Shown here: positions 17,462-27,129 of the stretch, piece by piece
How positions within the stretch are numbered: the first letter of the stretch is position 1
Layout: each line of letters begins with the position of its first letter
Source of the DNA: Bacteroidaceae bacterium
Lineage (GTDB): Bacteria > Bacteroidota > Bacteroidia > Bacteroidales > Bacteroidaceae
Length of the DNA stretch: 64,000 nt
Direction of reading: 5' to 3'
Assembly (NCBI GenBank): GCA_024698925.1
Contig: JAILQO010000031.1
Span: 1 to 64,000 of the forward strand
Made by a program: the position numbers and the translations under genes
Notes under the pieces: model-generated
Databases searched by the model: none
Seen by the model: only the letters and a program-made list of their open reading frames with translations
Told to the model about the DNA's origin: nothing

Positions 17462-18105
17462 GCGGCATCCTCCTTTCCGTCTTCCTCGCCCTTCGATGCG
17501 GCAGCTTCTTCAGCGGCACGCTTTTCCTGCAGAGACTTGAGGATCTTTTGTGAAGATTTGGAGAGGTTCTCCTCGTCCTCCATGAATCGCTTAATCTTGC
17601 GCACCGCCTCTTGGAAGCCTGGAATCTGAACCTTCTCGAAGAGGTTCACTTTCTGGGTGGTCTTGCGGCGGGCGTGTTCCAACAGGTCGCATTTGGCAAC
17701 GGCGAACTCGCGCTCGACGGCTGTCTTGGCAAGGCCATGCAGGAGGTTGATACCATCGAAGTACCATTTCGGAGCGCTGAAGATACCGAAGGGCTTAGCC
17801 TCGAGGCGGATGTTTAGGAGCACCGGCACGCGAACACCGGCAATCTTCTTGACATCCATCTCGATATCCTTCAGCTCTACCAGCGACGCATCGAACTCGC
17901 CCCACAGGGCATACATCGACTCGTAGCCGGCAATCTGAGCCTCGAGCTGGGCCTCCAACGCAGCCACCTCCTCCTTGCAGCGCTTCACCTCAAGGCGCAG
18001 GGCCGTCTCCTTATTCTTGATGATAGGGAGCGTGCGCTGTCGCATCTTGAGTTGCTTCTCAATCTGCTGGAGTGATGTTTTGTTGTATTGAAACTTTATT
18101 GCCAT
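17458..18105 (-). CDS. atpD: A/V-type ATPase subunit D (central rotor shaft)
   Basis: 215 residues, mostly two long helices forming the antiparallel coiled coil that turns inside the A3B3 head. The N-terminus IKFQYNKTSLQQIEKQLKMRQRTLPIIKNKETALRLEV and the segment NLFEKVQIPGFQEAVRKIKRFMEDEE match subunit D. The C-terminal tail is charged and low in complexity (EKRAAEEAAASKGEEDGKEDAA). It lies between atpB (22 nt gap) and atpI (overlap). Confidence 0.94.
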   Translation of the reverse strand: MAIKFQYNKTSLQQIEKQLKMRQRTLPIIKNKETALRLEVKRCKEEVAALEAQLEAQIAGYESMYALWGEFDASLVELKDIEMDVKKIAGVRVPVLLNIRLEAKPFGIFSAPKWYFDGINLLHGLAKTAVEREFAVAKCDLLEHARRKTTQKVNLFEKVQIPGFQEAVRKIKRFMEDEENLSKSSQKILKSLQEKRAAEEAAASKGEEDGKEDAA

Positions 18106-18127
18106 ACTTTATAGTTGACAAGTCTAT

Positions 18128-19450
18128 TTATTTCCAATAGATATCGGTGAACTCTTTCTTAATGTTGACCTCTTCAATCTTGAAGTATTTGCGGAAGAGC
18201 TGCCAGGTGACATCGAGCATCTCGGTCGTATCTACGTTGACATCGATGGCAAGGATGGCGGTAGCATAGTCCTTCGCAAAAGCGAGACAGCGATTGTCAT
18301 AGTCGGTGAGGTCAAAGCCGTTCTCTAGCTTGGTCTTGGCGTTGGCGGCATCAGAGTAGAGTCGGATAGCGGCGTTCATGACCTGCGAGTGATCCTTACG
18401 GGTCTTCTTACCTGCTACAAGCTGCTTCAGACGAGACAGCGAACGGAACGGATCAACGATGACCTTACCCACATCGGAGTCACGACGCAGATAGAGCTGA
18501 CCCTCGGTGATGTAACCCGTATTATCAGGAACGGCGTGAGTAATGTCGCCGCCAGAAAGGGTGGTCACAGCAATGATCGTGATGGAGCCGCCACCAGCCT
18601 CCTCGGGGAACTGTACAGCCTTCTCGTAGATCTTGGCCAAGTCGGAATAGAGAGAACCGGGCATGGAGTCCTTGGAAGGAATCTGGTCCATACGGTTGGA
18701 GACGATGGCGAGAGAGTCAGCGTAAGAGGTCATGTCCGTCAGCAGGACGAGTACAGTCTCATGCTTCTCGACAGCGAAATACTCGGCAGCAGCCAGCGCC
18801 ATATCGGGAATCAGCAGACGTTCTACGGCGGGGTCCTCGGTGGTATTCATGAAAGAAATGATACGGTCCAGAGCTCCTGCATTGGAGAACGTGTTCTTGA
18901 AGAAATAATAGTCGTCGTTGGTCATACCCATACCGCCAAGGATGATCTTATCGACCTTAGCGCGCAGGGCAACCATAGCCATGACCTCATTGAAGGGCTG
19001 GTCGGGGTCGGCGAAGAAAGGAATCTTCTGACCTGATACGAGCGTATTGTTCAAGTCAATACCTGCAATACCCGTTGCAATCAACTCGCTGGGCTGCTTA
19101 CGGCGAACAGGATTCACGCTGGGGCCACCGATAGCGACTTCCTTACCTTCGATAGCTGGACCGCCATCGATAGGTTGACCGTACGCATTGAAGAAGCGGC
19201 CCGCAAGCTGCTCACTGACCTTCAAGGAAGGTGAATGACCGAGGAAGACAACTTCTGCATTGGTGGGGATGCCACCTGTACCCTCAAAGACCTGAAGGGT
19301 CACGTTGTCGCCGATAATTTTCACCACCTGTGCCAACTTGCCGTCGATGGTGGCCAGTTCATCGTAGCCTACGCCTGTTGCCTTCAGCGAACAGGTAGCT
19401 TTCGTAATCTGGCTAATCTTTGTATATATTTTTTGAAAAGCTTGTGCCAT
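18128..19450 (-). CDS. atpB: A/V-type ATPase subunit B
   Basis: 440 residues. This is the non-catalytic nucleotide-site subunit that alternates with A in the hexameric head; the site sits at the A-B interface. There is no canonical P-loop, as expected for B. GRFFNAYGQPIDGGP, NPVRRKQPSELIATGIAGID and VLVLLTDMTSYADSLAIVSNRMDQIPSKDSMPGSLYSDLAKIYEKA are diagnostic. It lies 6 nt after atpA. Confidence 0.96.
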   Translation of the reverse strand: MAQAFQKIYTKISQITKATCSLKATGVGYDELATIDGKLAQVVKIIGDNVTLQVFEGTGGIPTNAEVVFLGHSPSLKVSEQLAGRFFNAYGQPIDGGPAIEGKEVAIGGPSVNPVRRKQPSELIATGIAGIDLNNTLVSGQKIPFFADPDQPFNEVMAMVALRAKVDKIILGGMGMTNDDYYFFKNTFSNAGALDRIISFMNTTEDPAVERLLIPDMALAAAEYFAVEKHETVLVLLTDMTSYADSLAIVSNRMDQIPSKDSMPGSLYSDLAKIYEKAVQFPEEAGGGSITIIAVTTLSGGDITHAVPDNTGYITEGQLYLRRDSDVGKVIVDPFRSLSRLKQLVAGKKTRKDHSQVMNAAIRLYSDAANAKTKLENGFDLTDYDNRCLAFAKDYATAILAIDVNVDTTEMLDVTWQLFRKYFKIEEVNIKKEFTDIYWK

Positions 19451-19456
19451 AACTGT

Positions 19457-21196
19457 TTACTTGATGAATTCCTCTATCTGTTTCTTGAAGTCGTAGTATT
19501 GTTCGCTCTTGAACTGGCTGTAGTTCCACTGCTTGCACAAGTTAATGAGCTTGCGGAAGAAATCAGTTGCTTCAAGGAAGGTGTCGAACTCAAAGTCGTG
19601 CTCGCAGATCTCAGTGACAAGATTCAGAATCTCCTCCTGACGCTCGATAGGTGTAACAGCATCGACCTCGTCGAAAGCATCCTGCTGAAGCACGACATAG
19701 TCAATGACTTCTGACTTCCAGAATGTGACGTGGTAATCTACGGGTACACCGTCATCACCGAGGATGTTAATCTGTTCGGCAATCTCCTTACCGCGTTGCA
19801 TACGGGTCTTTAGGGCGAGCACCTTGGGAATCCACTCTTCGTTGATGTGGTTCTTGATATATTCTGCAAATTCTGGATATTCGAGATATTTGGAATAAGA
19901 ATCGATAGGATTCACAGCCGGATAACGCTTCTTGTCGGCACGTTCCTGCTCCAGAGCGTAGAAGCAACGAGCCACCTTCTTGGTGTTCTCCGTAACGGGC
20001 TCCTTCAGGTTACCACCAGCGGGTGATACAGTACCGATAAAGGTGATGGAACCTACCTCGCCGTTGTTCAGATAGACATAGCCGGCACGACCGTAGAAGT
20101 TGGAAATCAAGGCAGAGAGGTCCATGGGGAAGGCATCGGGTCCAGGCAGTTCCTCCATACGGTTAGACATTTCGCGCAAAGCCTGTGCCCAACGACTGGT
20201 GGAGTCTGCCATCAGGAGTACGCGCAGACCCATTGAACGATAGTACTCAGCCATCGTCATAGCGGTATAAACGGAGGCCTCACGTGCGGCAACAGGCATG
20301 TTGGAGGTGTTGGCAATAATGATGGTACGCTCCATCAGTTTGCGACCTGTATGGGGATCTTCCAGCTCAGGGAACTCCGTGAAGATTTCAACGACCTCAT
20401 TGGCACGTTCACCGCAGGCGGCGATAATCACGATATCCGCCTCGGCCTGCTTGGAGATGGCGTGCTGGAGCACGGTCTTACCTGTTCCGAAAGGACCCGG
20501 GATGAAGCCCGTACCGCCTTCCACGATGGGGTTGAAGGTATCGATTGTGCGGACGCTGGTCTCAAGAAGCTTGAAAGGACGGGGCTTCTCGCGATAGTTA
20601 GTCATCGCGAATTTAACAGGCCAGTGCTGGATCATGTTCACATCCAAATCTGTGCCGTCCTCGAGGGTGAGGGTTGCAATGGTATCTGTTACTTTGTATT
20701 GTCCAGCCTTTGCAATACTCTTGATGGTGGCTGTTCCTTCCATCTGGAAGGGTGCCATAATCTTCAGGGGCTGGCTGTTCTCCTCGACCTTGCCGAGCCA
20801 GTCGCTGGCTTGAACCTTGTCGCCTACCTTGGCAATCGGTTCGAAGTCCCAAAGACGTTCGCGATCCAACGGGTCTGTATATTGACCGCGCTTGAGGAAA
20901 ACACCCTCCATCTTGTCGAGGTCGTTCTGCAGACCATCGTAGTTCTTGCTGAGCATACCCGGGGCGAGCTGCACTTCCAGCATGTGGCCCGTGAACTCAG
21001 CCACAGCACCTACCTTCAGTCCGCGGGTGCTCTCAAATACCTGCACATAGACATCCTGACCGACGACCTTGATAACCTCACTCATGAGGCGGTCACCGCC
21101 GGTCTCGATATAGCAGATTTCACCCTGCTTCACTGGACCGTCTACGCGGAGCGTTACCATATTGGCGATAACGCCACTTACTGTTCCTTTTGTCAT
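19457..21196 (-). CDS. atpA: A/V-type ATPase catalytic subunit A
   Basis: 579 residues. Carries the P-loop GPFGTGKTVLQ (about residues 233-243), which is of A/V type (F-type beta reads GGAGVGKT), and the bulge domain between the N-terminal barrel and the P-loop (DPLDRERLWDFEPIAKVGDKV). The arrangement MADSTSRWAQALREMSNRMEELPGPDAFP is also typical. It hydrolyses ATP to drive ion export, or makes ATP in reverse. Overlapping plus-strand ORFs (20298-20597, 20351-21496) are antisense shadows. Confidence 0.97.
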   Translation of the reverse strand: MTKGTVSGVIANMVTLRVDGPVKQGEICYIETGGDRLMSEVIKVVGQDVYVQVFESTRGLKVGAVAEFTGHMLEVQLAPGMLSKNYDGLQNDLDKMEGVFLKRGQYTDPLDRERLWDFEPIAKVGDKVQASDWLGKVEENSQPLKIMAPFQMEGTATIKSIAKAGQYKVTDTIATLTLEDGTDLDVNMIQHWPVKFAMTNYREKPRPFKLLETSVRTIDTFNPIVEGGTGFIPGPFGTGKTVLQHAISKQAEADIVIIAACGERANEVVEIFTEFPELEDPHTGRKLMERTIIIANTSNMPVAAREASVYTAMTMAEYYRSMGLRVLLMADSTSRWAQALREMSNRMEELPGPDAFPMDLSALISNFYGRAGYVYLNNGEVGSITFIGTVSPAGGNLKEPVTENTKKVARCFYALEQERADKKRYPAVNPIDSYSKYLEYPEFAEYIKNHINEEWIPKVLALKTRMQRGKEIAEQINILGDDGVPVDYHVTFWKSEVIDYVVLQQDAFDEVDAVTPIERQEEILNLVTEICEHDFEFDTFLEATDFFRKLINLCKQWNYSQFKSEQYYDFKKQIEEFIK

Positions 21197-21211
21197 ATCT
21201 TTTTGATTTGT

Positions 21212-22057
21212 TTATTTTCTGATAAATTCCTCGGGAATCTTGGCTTCACCACGGAGGTTCTCGATAATCTCTGTGAAACGCGTGCGTCCTTGTTCCACGT
21301 CGAGCAATGCCCAGCGTTCCAGCATCTCTGTGCGAGCCAGGTAGCTGAAGAGAGCATTGATGTCGAAAGGCTCCAGGAAGGTTTGCTCTTCAAGCCAATT
21401 CCAACGCAACGCATCGATCGCGCGCTCCTTCTCTACGGGATCTTCTGTATCAGCACAACGCATCAGATCCTTCACGTAGTCGTATTCAGCACCTAAGTCG
21501 AAATCGTGGGCGTTGGCGTGTTCGAGAATGGTTTCCACGACTTCGCCGCCGCCTTGCACATAATCGGAGAGCTGCCATCCCTGCTTGCGGGCTATCAGCG
21601 CAGTGAGAATGTTCAGGATGTCCAGATTCAGCTGATACCAGGTGGCCATCATCTTGTTCGGCACCTCGCGGGCATATTCGTAGTAGGCCAGCATCAAGGC
21701 GTCCTTGGGGAACCATCCTGCCTTATCCTTGTTATAAGCATACTCACGCGCGAAGATGGACATGAACGACGGATAGCGGTGCACGTTGAAGTTCATCTCG
21801 CGGGCGCTGCGAATCAGGTCCTCATACTGCTCACGGCTCAGATTGCCGCGTTCGTCGATTTCTGCGGTGGGATCTGCCAGTAGGCGTACGAGGTTCTCAC
21901 AGTCGAAGCGGAGATAATAGTAGTATAGGAGCTTCTCGTCCTGTGGCTCAATGACCTCTGCCAACTCCTCTTTCAATTGGAGGAGCGAGCGCGCAGGCTT
22001 GGCATCGCTAAGCCGGATGTCTGGCAGACCTGCCATTAAACAATAGTAGTTGGCCAT
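21212..22057 (-). CDS. DUF2764 protein of the A/V-ATPase operon, probable C/d-like subunit
   Basis: 281 residues beginning MANYYCLMAGLPDIRLSDAKP, diagnostic of DUF2764. It is always found in Bacteroidetes-type V-ATPase operons between E and A. It is predicted largely alpha-helical with many Tyr, Trp and acidic residues. No canonical subunit C is present in this operon, so it probably connects the rotor shaft to the K ring. That role is inferred from gene order. It starts 1 nt after the atpE stop. Confidence 0.88.
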   Translation of the reverse strand: MANYYCLMAGLPDIRLSDAKPARSLLQLKEELAEVIEPQDEKLLYYYYLRFDCENLVRLLADPTAEIDERGNLSREQYEDLIRSAREMNFNVHRYPSFMSIFAREYAYNKDKAGWFPKDALMLAYYEYAREVPNKMMATWYQLNLDILNILTALIARKQGWQLSDYVQGGGEVVETILEHANAHDFDLGAEYDYVKDLMRCADTEDPVEKERAIDALRWNWLEEQTFLEPFDINALFSYLARTEMLERWALLDVEQGRTRFTEIIENLRGEAKIPEEFIRK

Positions 22058-22058
22058 C

Positions 22059-22646
22059 TTAGAACAGCATTTCGATGAGTTGCGGACGCAGGAAGTTCTT
22101 GAAGTAGCTCTCTAGTTCATCCTTACCAAAATCAACGCGATAGCTACCATCAGCAGGTTGGATGGAGAAGAGTGCTTGCTGTCCATTGACCTTCTCAATC
22201 TTCACACCCTTGTCCAAAAGAGCCTTAGCCTCACGTGCGAAATAGGTCTTAAGGTTTTCAGCATCTGCCGTGGAAATAACGATATCACCTTGTTTTGCCC
22301 ATTCAGTAGCCAGCGCCACGGTAAACTTACCCAGGAAATCCTTATCATCGGTAAGTTTCTGTACGCTTTGGTTAACCACCTTCTCGGTGACCACATTGGT
22401 AATCTCACTCTTGAGGGCGTTGATGGCCTGACCCATATACAGCTTCAGTTCGCTCTTGGTGTTCTGGTCCAGCTCGGCTGCTGCTTTCTTGGCTTGCGCG
22501 GCAATTGCTTCTGCCTGCTGCTTGGCTTCAGCTACAATCTGTGCAGCCTGAGCCTTCGCCTGCTCAATGATTTGCGCAGCCTCAGCTTGTCCTTTTTCAA
22601 CGCCTTCGCGACGTATCTTGTCGGTGAGTTCTTGAATTTTTTCCAT
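22059..22646 (-). CDS. atpE: A/V-type ATPase subunit E (peripheral stalk)
   Basis: 195 residues from MEKIQELTDKIRREGVEKGQAEAAQ. The longer ORF start is rejected because a promoter lies just upstream and MEKI is the family N-terminus. A long Ala/Gln/Lys-rich coiled coil (EQAKAQAAQIVAEAKQQAEAIAAQAKKAAAELDQN, about 25-75) is followed by a globular C-terminal domain. It forms the stator stalk, normally with a small G/H subunit, which is not visible in this operon. First gene of the operon. Confidence 0.9.
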   Translation of the reverse strand: MEKIQELTDKIRREGVEKGQAEAAQIIEQAKAQAAQIVAEAKQQAEAIAAQAKKAAAELDQNTKSELKLYMGQAINALKSEITNVVTEKVVNQSVQKLTDDKDFLGKFTVALATEWAKQGDIVISTADAENLKTYFAREAKALLDKGVKIEKVNGQQALFSIQPADGSYRVDFGKDELESYFKNFLRPQLIEMLF

Positions 22647-22688
22647 TTGATATAAGTACTTATAAGATTGTTTTTTGGATTTTTCGCG

Positions 22689-22719
22689 CAAAAGTACTCA
22701 TATTTTGCCGATTGGCAAA
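22689..22719 (-). promoter_or_regulatory. Bacteroidetes promoter (TTTG-19-TACTTTTG) for the A/V-ATPase operon
   Basis: On the minus strand TTTG (22716-22719) and TACTTTTG (22689-22696) are 19 nt apart. The predicted start of transcription is near 22682, about 35 nt before the atpE ATG. Confidence 0.7.
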
Positions 22720-22740
22720 ACTTTAGCGCAAAAAAGTCAA

Positions 22741-22842
22741 AGAAAAAAGCGATGATCCTCACGGACAATCGCTTGACAAAATCATTTACCTTATAAACTA
22801 ACTAACTAAATCTCTGTGGAGGGGAACTTATTTCCCTTTTCC
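22741..22842 (-). ncRNA. Candidate ~100-nt small RNA with its own promoter and terminator
   Basis: A TACCTTTG promoter lies just upstream. The predicted RNA starts CACTCGGAAAAGG and has a GGGAA/TTCCC hairpin. It then has CCCCTCC and GAGATTT blocks and a TTAGTTAGTTAGTT stretch. It ends in an AAGCGAT/ATCGCTT hairpin, with CCGTGAGG in the loop, followed by a T-rich tail. It contains no sensible ORF and ends before the ATPase promoter. A related element lies after rpsT (63800-63917). It may correspond to a known Bacteroidales RNA motif; I cannot check that here. Confidence 0.6.
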
Positions 22843-22847
22843 GAGTG

Positions 22848-22855
22848 CAAAGGTA
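22848..22855 (-). promoter_or_regulatory. Bacteroidetes -7 box (TACCTTTG) of the candidate small RNA
   Basis: A perfect TAnnTTTG match on the minus strand. It lies about 200 nt before atpE, behind a terminator-like hairpin and a second promoter, so it most likely serves the short RNA only. Confidence 0.6.
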
Positions 22856-22983
22856 CGTGCTTTTTTCGAAGTATGAACAAAAAAATATGTTCAAGAACAC
22901 AAAAATGCCCTTTTCTTTGATTTTTATCAATTGAAAAGCCCCAAAATGATACTCAAATGTTGTTATTTAACAGAAATAACTGT

Positions 22984-23021
22984 AAAAAGAAGCCCCCAAC
23001 TCGTTCGTGCTGGAGGCCTCT
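22984..23021 (-). terminator. Terminator after metG
   Basis: On the minus strand AGAGGCCTCCA pairs with TGGGGGCTTCT across 12 nt (G-T pairs allowed), followed by TTTTTAC. The remaining spacer (22860-22983) is AT-rich with no gene seen. Confidence 0.7.
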
Positions 23022-23057
23022 AAAATATCTGGATTGAGTGAGATTCCTGAGTGTGGT

Positions 23058-25112
23058 TTATCCGACTTGGCTACCAGGTTTCACTTCACGCTGCGGTGTG
23101 ATGACCGAGAGTGAGCCGTCAAAGTTCACCGCAGAAAGAATCATACCCTGACTCTCCAGGCCCATCATCTTGCGTGGCGGGAAGTTGGCAATAAAGCAAA
23201 CCTGCTTGCCCACGAGGTCCTCGGGCTCGTAATGCTGTGCAATACCGCTGAGGATGGTTCTGTTCTCCAGCCCGTCGGCAATCTCAAACTTCAACAGTTT
23301 GTTGCTCTTCTTCACCTTCTCACAAGATAGAATGGTACCTACGCGAATATCGAGTTTCTCGAAATCGTCGAAAGTTACTTCCTTCTTAATAGGCTCTGCC
23401 TTGTAATTTGCGGCCTCGTTCTCTTTCTTGATGCGCTCCAGACGATCCATCTGTGCCTGAATGGCCTCATCCTCAATCTTCTCGAACAGCAATTCGGGCT
23501 TAGCCAGCTGATGGCCGGGCTTCAATAGTTCCGTAGAACCGAGATTATCCCACCCTAATGCTTCCACATTCAGCATCGCATAGAGTTTCTTGCTGCTGAA
23601 TGGCAGGAACGGTTCAAAAGCGATGGCCAGGTTGGCGGTGAGCTGGAGGGAGATATTGATGATGGTCTTAACTCGTTCGGGATCTGTCTTGATCACCTTC
23701 CAAGGCTCGCAGTCGGCAATGTACTTATTACCGATACGGGCCAGATTCATGGCCTCCTTCTGTGCATCGCGGAACTTGAAGTTATCCAGAAGCGCTTCCA
23801 CCTTGGCTTTCACGTCCTTGAATTCAGCGATGGTTTCCTTATCATAATCGGTCAGTTCACCACAAGCCGGCACAATTCCCTCATAGTATTTCTGTGTCAG
23901 CTGCAACGCACGATTCACGAAGTTGCCATAGACCGCAACCAACTCGTTGTTGTTGCGTGCCTGGAACTCTGCCCATGTGAAGTCGTTGTCCTTTGTTTCA
24001 GGCGCTGAAGCGGTGAGCGCATAACGCAGGACATCCTGTTTGCCTGGGAAATCAACGAGATACTCATGCAACCATACAGCCCAGTTACGAGATGTGGAAA
24101 TCTTATCGCCTTCAAGATTCAGAAACTCGTTGGCAGGCACGTTGTCTGGCATAATATAACCGCCATGAGCTTTCATCATGACAGGGAAGATGATGCAATG
24201 AAAGACGATGTTGTCTTTGCCGATGAAGTGGACGAGGCGAGTTTCCTCATCTTGCCACCAGCGCTGCCACGTTCCCCAACGATCGGGATTACTCTCGCAA
24301 AGTTCCTTGGTATTGGAGATATAGCCAATGGGCGCATCAAACCAGACATAGAGCACCTTTCCATCAGCACCTTCAACAGGTACGGGAATGCCCCAGTCCA
24401 GGTCACGCGTCATAGCGCGCGGCTGCAATTCCATATCGAGCCAACTCTTGCATTGGCCATAGACGTTTGAGCGCCATTCTTTGTGGCCTTCAAGGATCCA
24501 TTCTTTGAGCCAGCCCTCGTAATCATTGAGCGGCAGGAACCAGTTTGTGGTATCCTTGAGTACAAGCTGTGCACCACTCTCCTTGGAGCGCGGGTTGATG
24601 AGCTCTGTGGGATCCAGGTCGCGACCGCACTTCTCGCATTGGTCGCCATTTGCTTCTGCGTGGCAGTGGGGACATTCTCCAACGATGTCACGATCGGTCT
24701 TGAAGGTACCCGTTGTCTCGTCATAGAACTGCTTCGTTGTCTTCTCGATGAGTTTCCCATCATCGTAGAGTTTGCGGAAGAAATCGCTGGCGAACTTATG
24801 GTGCGTGTCAGAGGTTGTACGGCTATAGACGTCAAAACTGATACCAAACTCCTCGAATGAGTCCTTGATCATCTTATGATAGCGATCAACAACCTGCTGT
24901 GGTGTGATACCTTCTTTGCGGGCGCGCTGAGTGACGGGCACACCATGCTCGTCAGAGCCGCCGATGAACATCACATCCTCGCCCTTCAGACGAAGATACC
25001 TAACATAGATATCTGCGGGTACATAGACGCCTGCAAGATGGCCGATGTGTACGCCACCATTGGCGTAAGGCAACGCAGAGGTGACAGTTGTTCTTTTAAA
25101 TTTCTTTTCCAT
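23058..25112 (-). CDS. metG: Methionyl-tRNA synthetase
   Basis: Charges tRNA-Met, including the initiator. 684 residues. The HIGH motif is in [22 protein letters not shown]. The zinc knuckle reads [17 protein letters not shown] (about residues 143-159). The KMSKS loop reads [15 protein letters not shown]-terminal EMAP/Trbp111-type tRNA-binding domain ([32 protein letters not shown]) occupies about residues 580-684, the usual dimerising form. It starts 16 nt after the typA stop, so the typA promoter probably drives both, and ends at a good terminator. Confidence 0.97.
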   Translation of the reverse strand: MEKKFKRTTVTSALPYANGGVHIGHLAGVYVPADIYVRYLRLKGEDVMFIGGSDEHGVPVTQRARKEGITPQQVVDRYHKMIKDSFEEFGISFDVYSRTTSDTHHKFASDFFRKLYDDGKLIEKTTKQFYDETTGTFKTDRDIVGECPHCHAEANGDQCEKCGRDLDPTELINPRSKESGAQLVLKDTTNWFLPLNDYEGWLKEWILEGHKEWRSNVYGQCKSWLDMELQPRAMTRDLDWGIPVPVEGADGKVLYVWFDAPIGYISNTKELCESNPDRWGTWQRWWQDEETRLVHFIGKDNIVFHCIIFPVMMKAHGGYIMPDNVPANEFLNLEGDKISTSRNWAVWLHEYLVDFPGKQDVLRYALTASAPETKDNDFTWAEFQARNNNELVAVYGNFVNRALQLTQKYYEGIVPACGELTDYDKETIAEFKDVKAKVEALLDNFKFRDAQKEAMNLARIGNKYIADCEPWKVIKTDPERVKTIINISLQLTANLAIAFEPFLPFSSKKLYAMLNVEALGWDNLGSTELLKPGHQLAKPELLFEKIEDEAIQAQMDRLERIKKENEAANYKAEPIKKEVTFDDFEKLDIRVGTILSCEKVKKSNKLLKFEIADGLENRTILSGIAQHYEPEDLVGKQVCFIANFPPRKMMGLESQGMILSAVNFDGSLSVITPQREVKPGSQVG

Positions 25113-25128
25113 GTATGATATAGATAGT

Positions 25129-26934
25129 TTATTCGCGATTTGCTCTTTTGCGCTCCAGGTGATCCAGAATGATTTTCCTCATGCGCATGCTCTTGGGTGT
25201 TACCTCAACGTATTCGTCCTCCTTGATGTATTCAAGTGCTTCTTCCAGGCTGAGGAGGGTGGCGGGGATGATGCGTACCTTCTCATCACTACCGCTGGCA
25301 CGCATGTTTGTGAGCTGTTTGTTCTTGGTCACGTTAATGACGAGGTCGTTCTCATGAATATGTTCACCTACAACCTGTCCGGCATAGACCTCTGTCTGCG
25401 GTTCGATGAAGAACTTGCCACGATCCTGTAGGTTGTTGATCGCATAGGCAAAGGCGGTACCGCCTTCCAGTGCAATCATGGAGCCTGAGGTGCGACGTAC
25501 GATATCGCCCTTGTAAGGCTGGTATTCTTTGTAGCGATGGGCCATGATGGCTTCGCCTTGCGAGGCGGTAAGCACATTGGTACGGAGACCGATGATACCA
25601 CGTGAGGGAATGAGGAACTCGATGTTCACGCGATCACCCTGACTCTCCATACTCGTCATCTCACCTTTGCGGCGTGTAACCATATCAATCATCTTTGAGG
25701 AAAACTCCTCTGGGACATTGATCGTCAGTTCCTCGATGGGCTCGCAACGTTCGCCATTGATTTCTTTGTAGATCACTTGTGGCTGTCCCACCTGCAACTC
25801 ATAACCTTCACGACGCATGGTCTCAATGAGCACGCTCAGATGCAGCACACCACGTCCGCTGACAATCCAGCGGTCAGTGCTGTCGGGAGCCTGTTCCACA
25901 CGCAGCGCCAGGTTCTTCTCCAATTCCTTCTGCAGGCGTTCATGGATATGACGGCTGGTGCACCACTTTCCTTCCTTGCCGAAGAAAGGCGAGTCGTTGA
26001 TGGTGAAGAGCATAGACATTGTCGGCTCATCAATACTGATTGTGGGCAGTGCTTCGGGCTCTTCGGCGTCACAAATGGTATCGCCGATTTCAAAGTTGGA
26101 AAGACCAATGATGGCGCAGATATCGCCACTGGAGACGGCATCCGTCTTCTGATGCCCCATACCCGTGAAAGTGTGCAGTTCTTTAATCTTCGTGCGTTCC
26201 TTGGAACCATCACGATGGACAATGGTGATAGCCATTCCTTCGCGCAGAGTGCCACGATGCACACGTCCGACTGCGATGCGCCCAGTATAGGTGGAGTAGT
26301 CCAGTGATGTAATCAGCATCTGCGGTGTGCCATCCAGCTGTTCAGGTGCAGGGATGTGCTCCAGAATCTGATCAAGGAGATAGAAGATATTGTCTGTCGG
26401 CGTCTGCCAGTCTTCGCCCATCCAACCCTGCTTGGCAGAGCCGTAAATGACGGGGAAATCCAACTGATCTTCTGTGGCGTCAAGATCGCACATGAGGTCA
26501 AAGACCATCTCATAGACTTCCTCCGGTCGGCAGTTGGGCTTATCAACCTTATTGATGACCACGATGGGCTTCAGTCCTATCTGCAGAGCCTTTTGCAGCA
26601 CGAAACGAGTCTGGGGCATTGGACCTTCAAAGGCGTCCACCAACAGCAGACAACCATCGGCCATGTTCAGCACACGCTCCACCTCGCCACCGAAGTCCGA
26701 GTGTCCCGGAGTGTCGATGATGTTGATTTTGGTATCTTTATAGTTGATGCTGACGTTCTTGGATAGGATAGTGATGCCACGTTCGCGCTCCAATTCGTTG
26801 TTGTCCAACATCAGTTCGCCTGTCTGCTGGTTATCACGGAAGAGGTTGCCTGCCAAAAGCATTTTGTCCACCAGTGTGGTCTTGCCGTGATCCACGTGTG
26901 CGATAATGGCAATATTTCTGATATTCTGCTTCAT
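25129..26934 (-). CDS. typA: Ribosome-associated translational GTPase TypA/BipA
   Basis: 601 residues from [21 protein letters not shown]. The longer ORF start overlaps the promoter and is rejected. G1 is [10 protein letters not shown]3 [16 protein letters not shown]4 [11 protein letters not shown]-like domains III and V and the BipA-specific C-terminal domain follow. It acts on the ribosome in large-subunit assembly and stress adaptation. The TACCTTTG box at 26963-26970 lies about 30 nt upstream. metG follows closely. Confidence 0.96.
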   Translation of the reverse strand: MKQNIRNIAIIAHVDHGKTTLVDKMLLAGNLFRDNQQTGELMLDNNELERERGITILSKNVSINYKDTKINIIDTPGHSDFGGEVERVLNMADGCLLLVDAFEGPMPQTRFVLQKALQIGLKPIVVINKVDKPNCRPEEVYEMVFDLMCDLDATEDQLDFPVIYGSAKQGWMGEDWQTPTDNIFYLLDQILEHIPAPEQLDGTPQMLITSLDYSTYTGRIAVGRVHRGTLREGMAITIVHRDGSKERTKIKELHTFTGMGHQKTDAVSSGDICAIIGLSNFEIGDTICDAEEPEALPTISIDEPTMSMLFTINDSPFFGKEGKWCTSRHIHERLQKELEKNLALRVEQAPDSTDRWIVSGRGVLHLSVLIETMRREGYELQVGQPQVIYKEINGERCEPIEELTINVPEEFSSKMIDMVTRRKGEMTSMESQGDRVNIEFLIPSRGIIGLRTNVLTASQGEAIMAHRYKEYQPYKGDIVRRTSGSMIALEGGTAFAYAINNLQDRGKFFIEPQTEVYAGQVVGEHIHENDLVINVTKNKQLTNMRASGSDEKVRIIPATLLSLEEALEYIKEDEYVEVTPKSMRMRKIILDHLERKRANRE

Positions 26935-26962
26935 TTTGATGTATAACTTTCTTTTGCGGGCG

Positions 26963-26970
26963 CAAAGGTA
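26963..26970 (-). promoter_or_regulatory. Bacteroidetes -7 box (TACCTTTG) for typA-metG
   Basis: A perfect TAnnTTTG match on the minus strand about 28 nt before the chosen typA ATG; it excludes the ORF-track start at 26973. Confidence 0.6.
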
Positions 26971-27050
26971 CAACTTTTTTGGCGAACAGCGCTCATCTTC
27001 ATGCCCTTTTTATTATATTATGGTGTAAAATCGTACGTGCAGGGCATAAA

Positions 27051-27091
27051 AGAAGACAGCACAAACCTCGTTTTTAAGGTCTGCGCTGCCT
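27051..27091 (-). terminator. Terminator after the repeat-tailed lipoprotein
   Basis: On the minus strand GGCAGCGCAGACCT pairs with a largely complementary GAGGTTTGTGCTGTC arm, followed by TTCTTTT. Confidence 0.7.
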
Positions 27092-27129
27092 GTATGATGC
27101 TTGATAAGTTTATCGAACTTGTCTCTTTC

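Noticed and set aside
20351-21496. Plus-strand 381-aa ORF opposite atpA
   Set aside because: Shadow of a highly conserved gene; long only because of codon bias.
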